Source: B1 sp964355075 | GTDB lineage: Bacteria > Bacteroidota > Bacteroidia > UKL13-3 | Direction of reading: 5' to 3' | NCBI GenBank assembly: GCA_964355075.1 | Contig: CAYHCF010000004.1 | Coordinates: 62,001-126,000 of the forward strand | DNA length: 64,000 bases | Shown here: positions 62,881-64,000 of the stretch, in pieces | Layout of the letters: every line of letters starts with the position of its first letter | How positions within the stretch are numbered: position 1 is the stretch's first letter | Program-made: the position numbers and the translations under genes | The notes under the pieces: model-generated | Seen by the model: the letters and a program-made list of their open reading frames with translations, nothing else | Told to the model about the DNA's origin: nothing | The model's database searches: none

Positions 62881-64000
62881 TGAAAATAATTGCTTATATA
62901 TTTTTTAGTTTTTTACCTTTTCTTTCTTTGGCTCAAACCGAAATCACGACGGTTACAGGAAAGATTCAGGATAAAAACACAAAAGAGGCCTTACCCTATG
63001 TAAGCATTGGTTTTAAAGGTTTTTCTGTTGGCACAACCTCCGACTTTGAAGGAAGGTTTAAAATCAGCTCCAATCAAAAAGTTGACACCCTAATTTTCAC
63101 TTATGTAGGTTATAAACGCTTATCCAAAAAAATCTCATCCGGTATCAATCAGGACCTGTTGGTTGAAATGCAGGATCAATCTATGGAAATGGGAGAAATA
63201 GTGATTAATCCGGGGCTTAATCCTGCTTTGCGAATCATAGATAATGCCCGAAAAAACCGAAAGGCAAACAGCCAGGATAACTTAGAATCCTACCAATATG
63301 ATTCTTATAGCAAAGTGAATATTTCACTCTCGAATATTTCTGACGAGATGAAGAATAATGTTGTTTTTAAGCCATTAAGTTCGTTGTTCGACACCGTTCA
63401 CCAAATGCGTAACGATGAGGGAAAACATGTTTTGCCGACTTTTGTAAGTGAGACTTTTTCGAAAACCTATTTTCAAAAATCACCGGCCAGATCCAAAGAA
63501 GAAATTCTTGGAAGCAAGTACTCGGGTATTGGAATTGAGGCAAATTCTTACCTGACCGATTTGATGGGTGGACAGTTTCACCATTACAATTTATCTAATA
63601 ATTATGTACGGATTTTTCATAAGGATTTTGTAACGCCGATTGCTGATGCAGCTCATTTTTATTATATCTTTACCCTCCTCGATTCGAGTGAAATTGATGG
63701 GATCAAGTGTTATAAAATCCAAGTGAATTTAAAAAACAAACAAGACCTAGGTTTTGAGGGTATCATATGGATTGCCGATAGTTCATTCTCGCTGAAGCGG
63801 GTAAACCTGGAAGTGGGTAAAAGCGCCAATCTGAATTTTTTAAACCGTATCAAAATTCAACAGGAACTAACACCAAGTGGCAAGGGCCCCTGGATAACAT
63901 CTAAAAGCAGGGTAACACTGGATTTTGACCGCTTCAAAAAAGATGGCTTTGGAATGATTGCCGGTTTATACAATTCCTATACACATATTGAAACAAATGT
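62880..64000 (+). CDS. DUF5686 family outer-membrane protein, 5' part
   Basis: A GTG start at 62880 shares its first base with the TAG of the cyclophilin gene and gives a signal peptide (VKIIAYIFFSFLPFLSLAQ). A CarboxypepD-regulatory-like domain follows (VTGKIQDKNTKEALPYVS). The rest matches the DUF5686 family pattern (INPGLNPALRIIDNARKNR, YQYDSYSKV, IWIADSSFSLKRVN). The gene runs off the window. Family members are likely outer-membrane barrels of unknown function. Confidence 0.83.
   Translation, partial: MKIIAYIFFSFLPFLSLAQTEITTVTGKIQDKNTKEALPYVSIGFKGFSVGTTSDFEGRFKISSNQKVDTLIFTYVGYKRLSKKISSGINQDLLVEMQDQSMEMGEIVINPGLNPALRIIDNARKNRKANSQDNLESYQYDSYSKVNISLSNISDEMKNNVVFKPLSSLFDTVHQMRNDEGKHVLPTFVSETFSKTYFQKSPARSKEEILGSKYSGIGIEANSYLTDLMGGQFHHYNLSNNYVRIFHKDFVTPIADAAHFYYIFTLLDSSEIDGIKCYKIQVNLKNKQDLGFEGIIWIADSSFSLKRVNLEVGKSANLNFLNRIKIQQELTPSGKGPWITSKSRVTLDFDRFKKDGFGMIAGLYNSYTHIETN

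Overview
The window looks like a low-GC chromosome segment of a Bacteroidota bacterium. The evidence is four secreted proteins with C-terminal type IX secretion (T9SS) sorting domains, two TonB-dependent receptors with carboxypeptidase-regulatory-like N-termini, LruC, DUF4292, DUF5686 and DUF5723 family proteins, seven-helix AraC-type regulation, and promoter-like boxes fitting the Bacteroidota TAnnTTTG pattern. No rRNA, tRNA, CRISPR array, phage module or transposase was seen.

Layout. 1-1.5 kb: the tail of an unknown gene, a Fic-fold protein that has lost its catalytic motif and carries a C-terminal helix-turn-helix, and a DUF2795 protein. 1.6-9.6 kb (minus strand): a MenE-like ligase, then an envelope cluster of flippase, dUTPase, sugar nucleotidyltransferase, TPR protein, DUF4292 lipoprotein and EnvC-like amidase activator. 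9.7-18.5 kb: a TPR protein, RpoN, a WG-repeat protein, a T9SS M6 protease, ComF and DUF5723. 18.6-25.7 kb (minus strand): glutathione peroxidase, IspH, a split transketolase with a VWA protein between its halves, and an ADP-forming acyl-CoA ligase. 26-29.6 kb: an LruC lipoprotein with a clear terminator, and a PlsC-type acyltransferase. 29.7-34.4 kb (minus strand): a CoA-disulfide-reductase/rhodanese flavoprotein, a small rhodanese, a Crp/Fnr regulator and a two-component system whose sensor has a Cys-rich periplasmic loop. 34.5-36.3 kb: a divergent Cys-rich exported protein followed by a rearranged region.

The most interesting object is at 35271-36251. It reads as a complete integron-type gene cassette stranded outside any visible integron. 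It holds a GNAT-like gene, a 59-aa partner gene and a VCR-like attC site. The first bases of the cassette (GTTATGCCC) are the exact reverse complement of the attC 5' arm (GGGCATAAC), as a circular cassette requires. One base after the predicted 3' boundary, the sequence resumes homology with the tail of the neighbouring Cys-rich gene. Around it are duplicated fragments of three neighbouring genes (Cys-rich gene, prfA, CoA-disulfide reductase) and short tandem repeats.

36.3-46.3 kb: prfA, a family 2 glycosyltransferase, and two T9SS proteins with related N-termini on either side of a TonB receptor. 46.7-53.8 kb: a membrane AraC regulator followed by two operons. One holds a YCII-like protein, a serine hydrolase and MarR; the other a prolyl-aminopeptidase-like hydrolase and a TonB receptor. 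Each operon is preceded by a copy of the same 142-bp segment, which contains the AraC gene tail and two 10-bp half-sites spaced exactly 21 bp. 54-64 kb: a CPBP protease, an intact Fic protein with a short upstream reading frame, a T9SS protein, a 1463-aa dehydratase-activase-type fusion, a cyclophilin and the start of a DUF5686 protein.

All family names come from recognising motifs in the translations. No database search was run.
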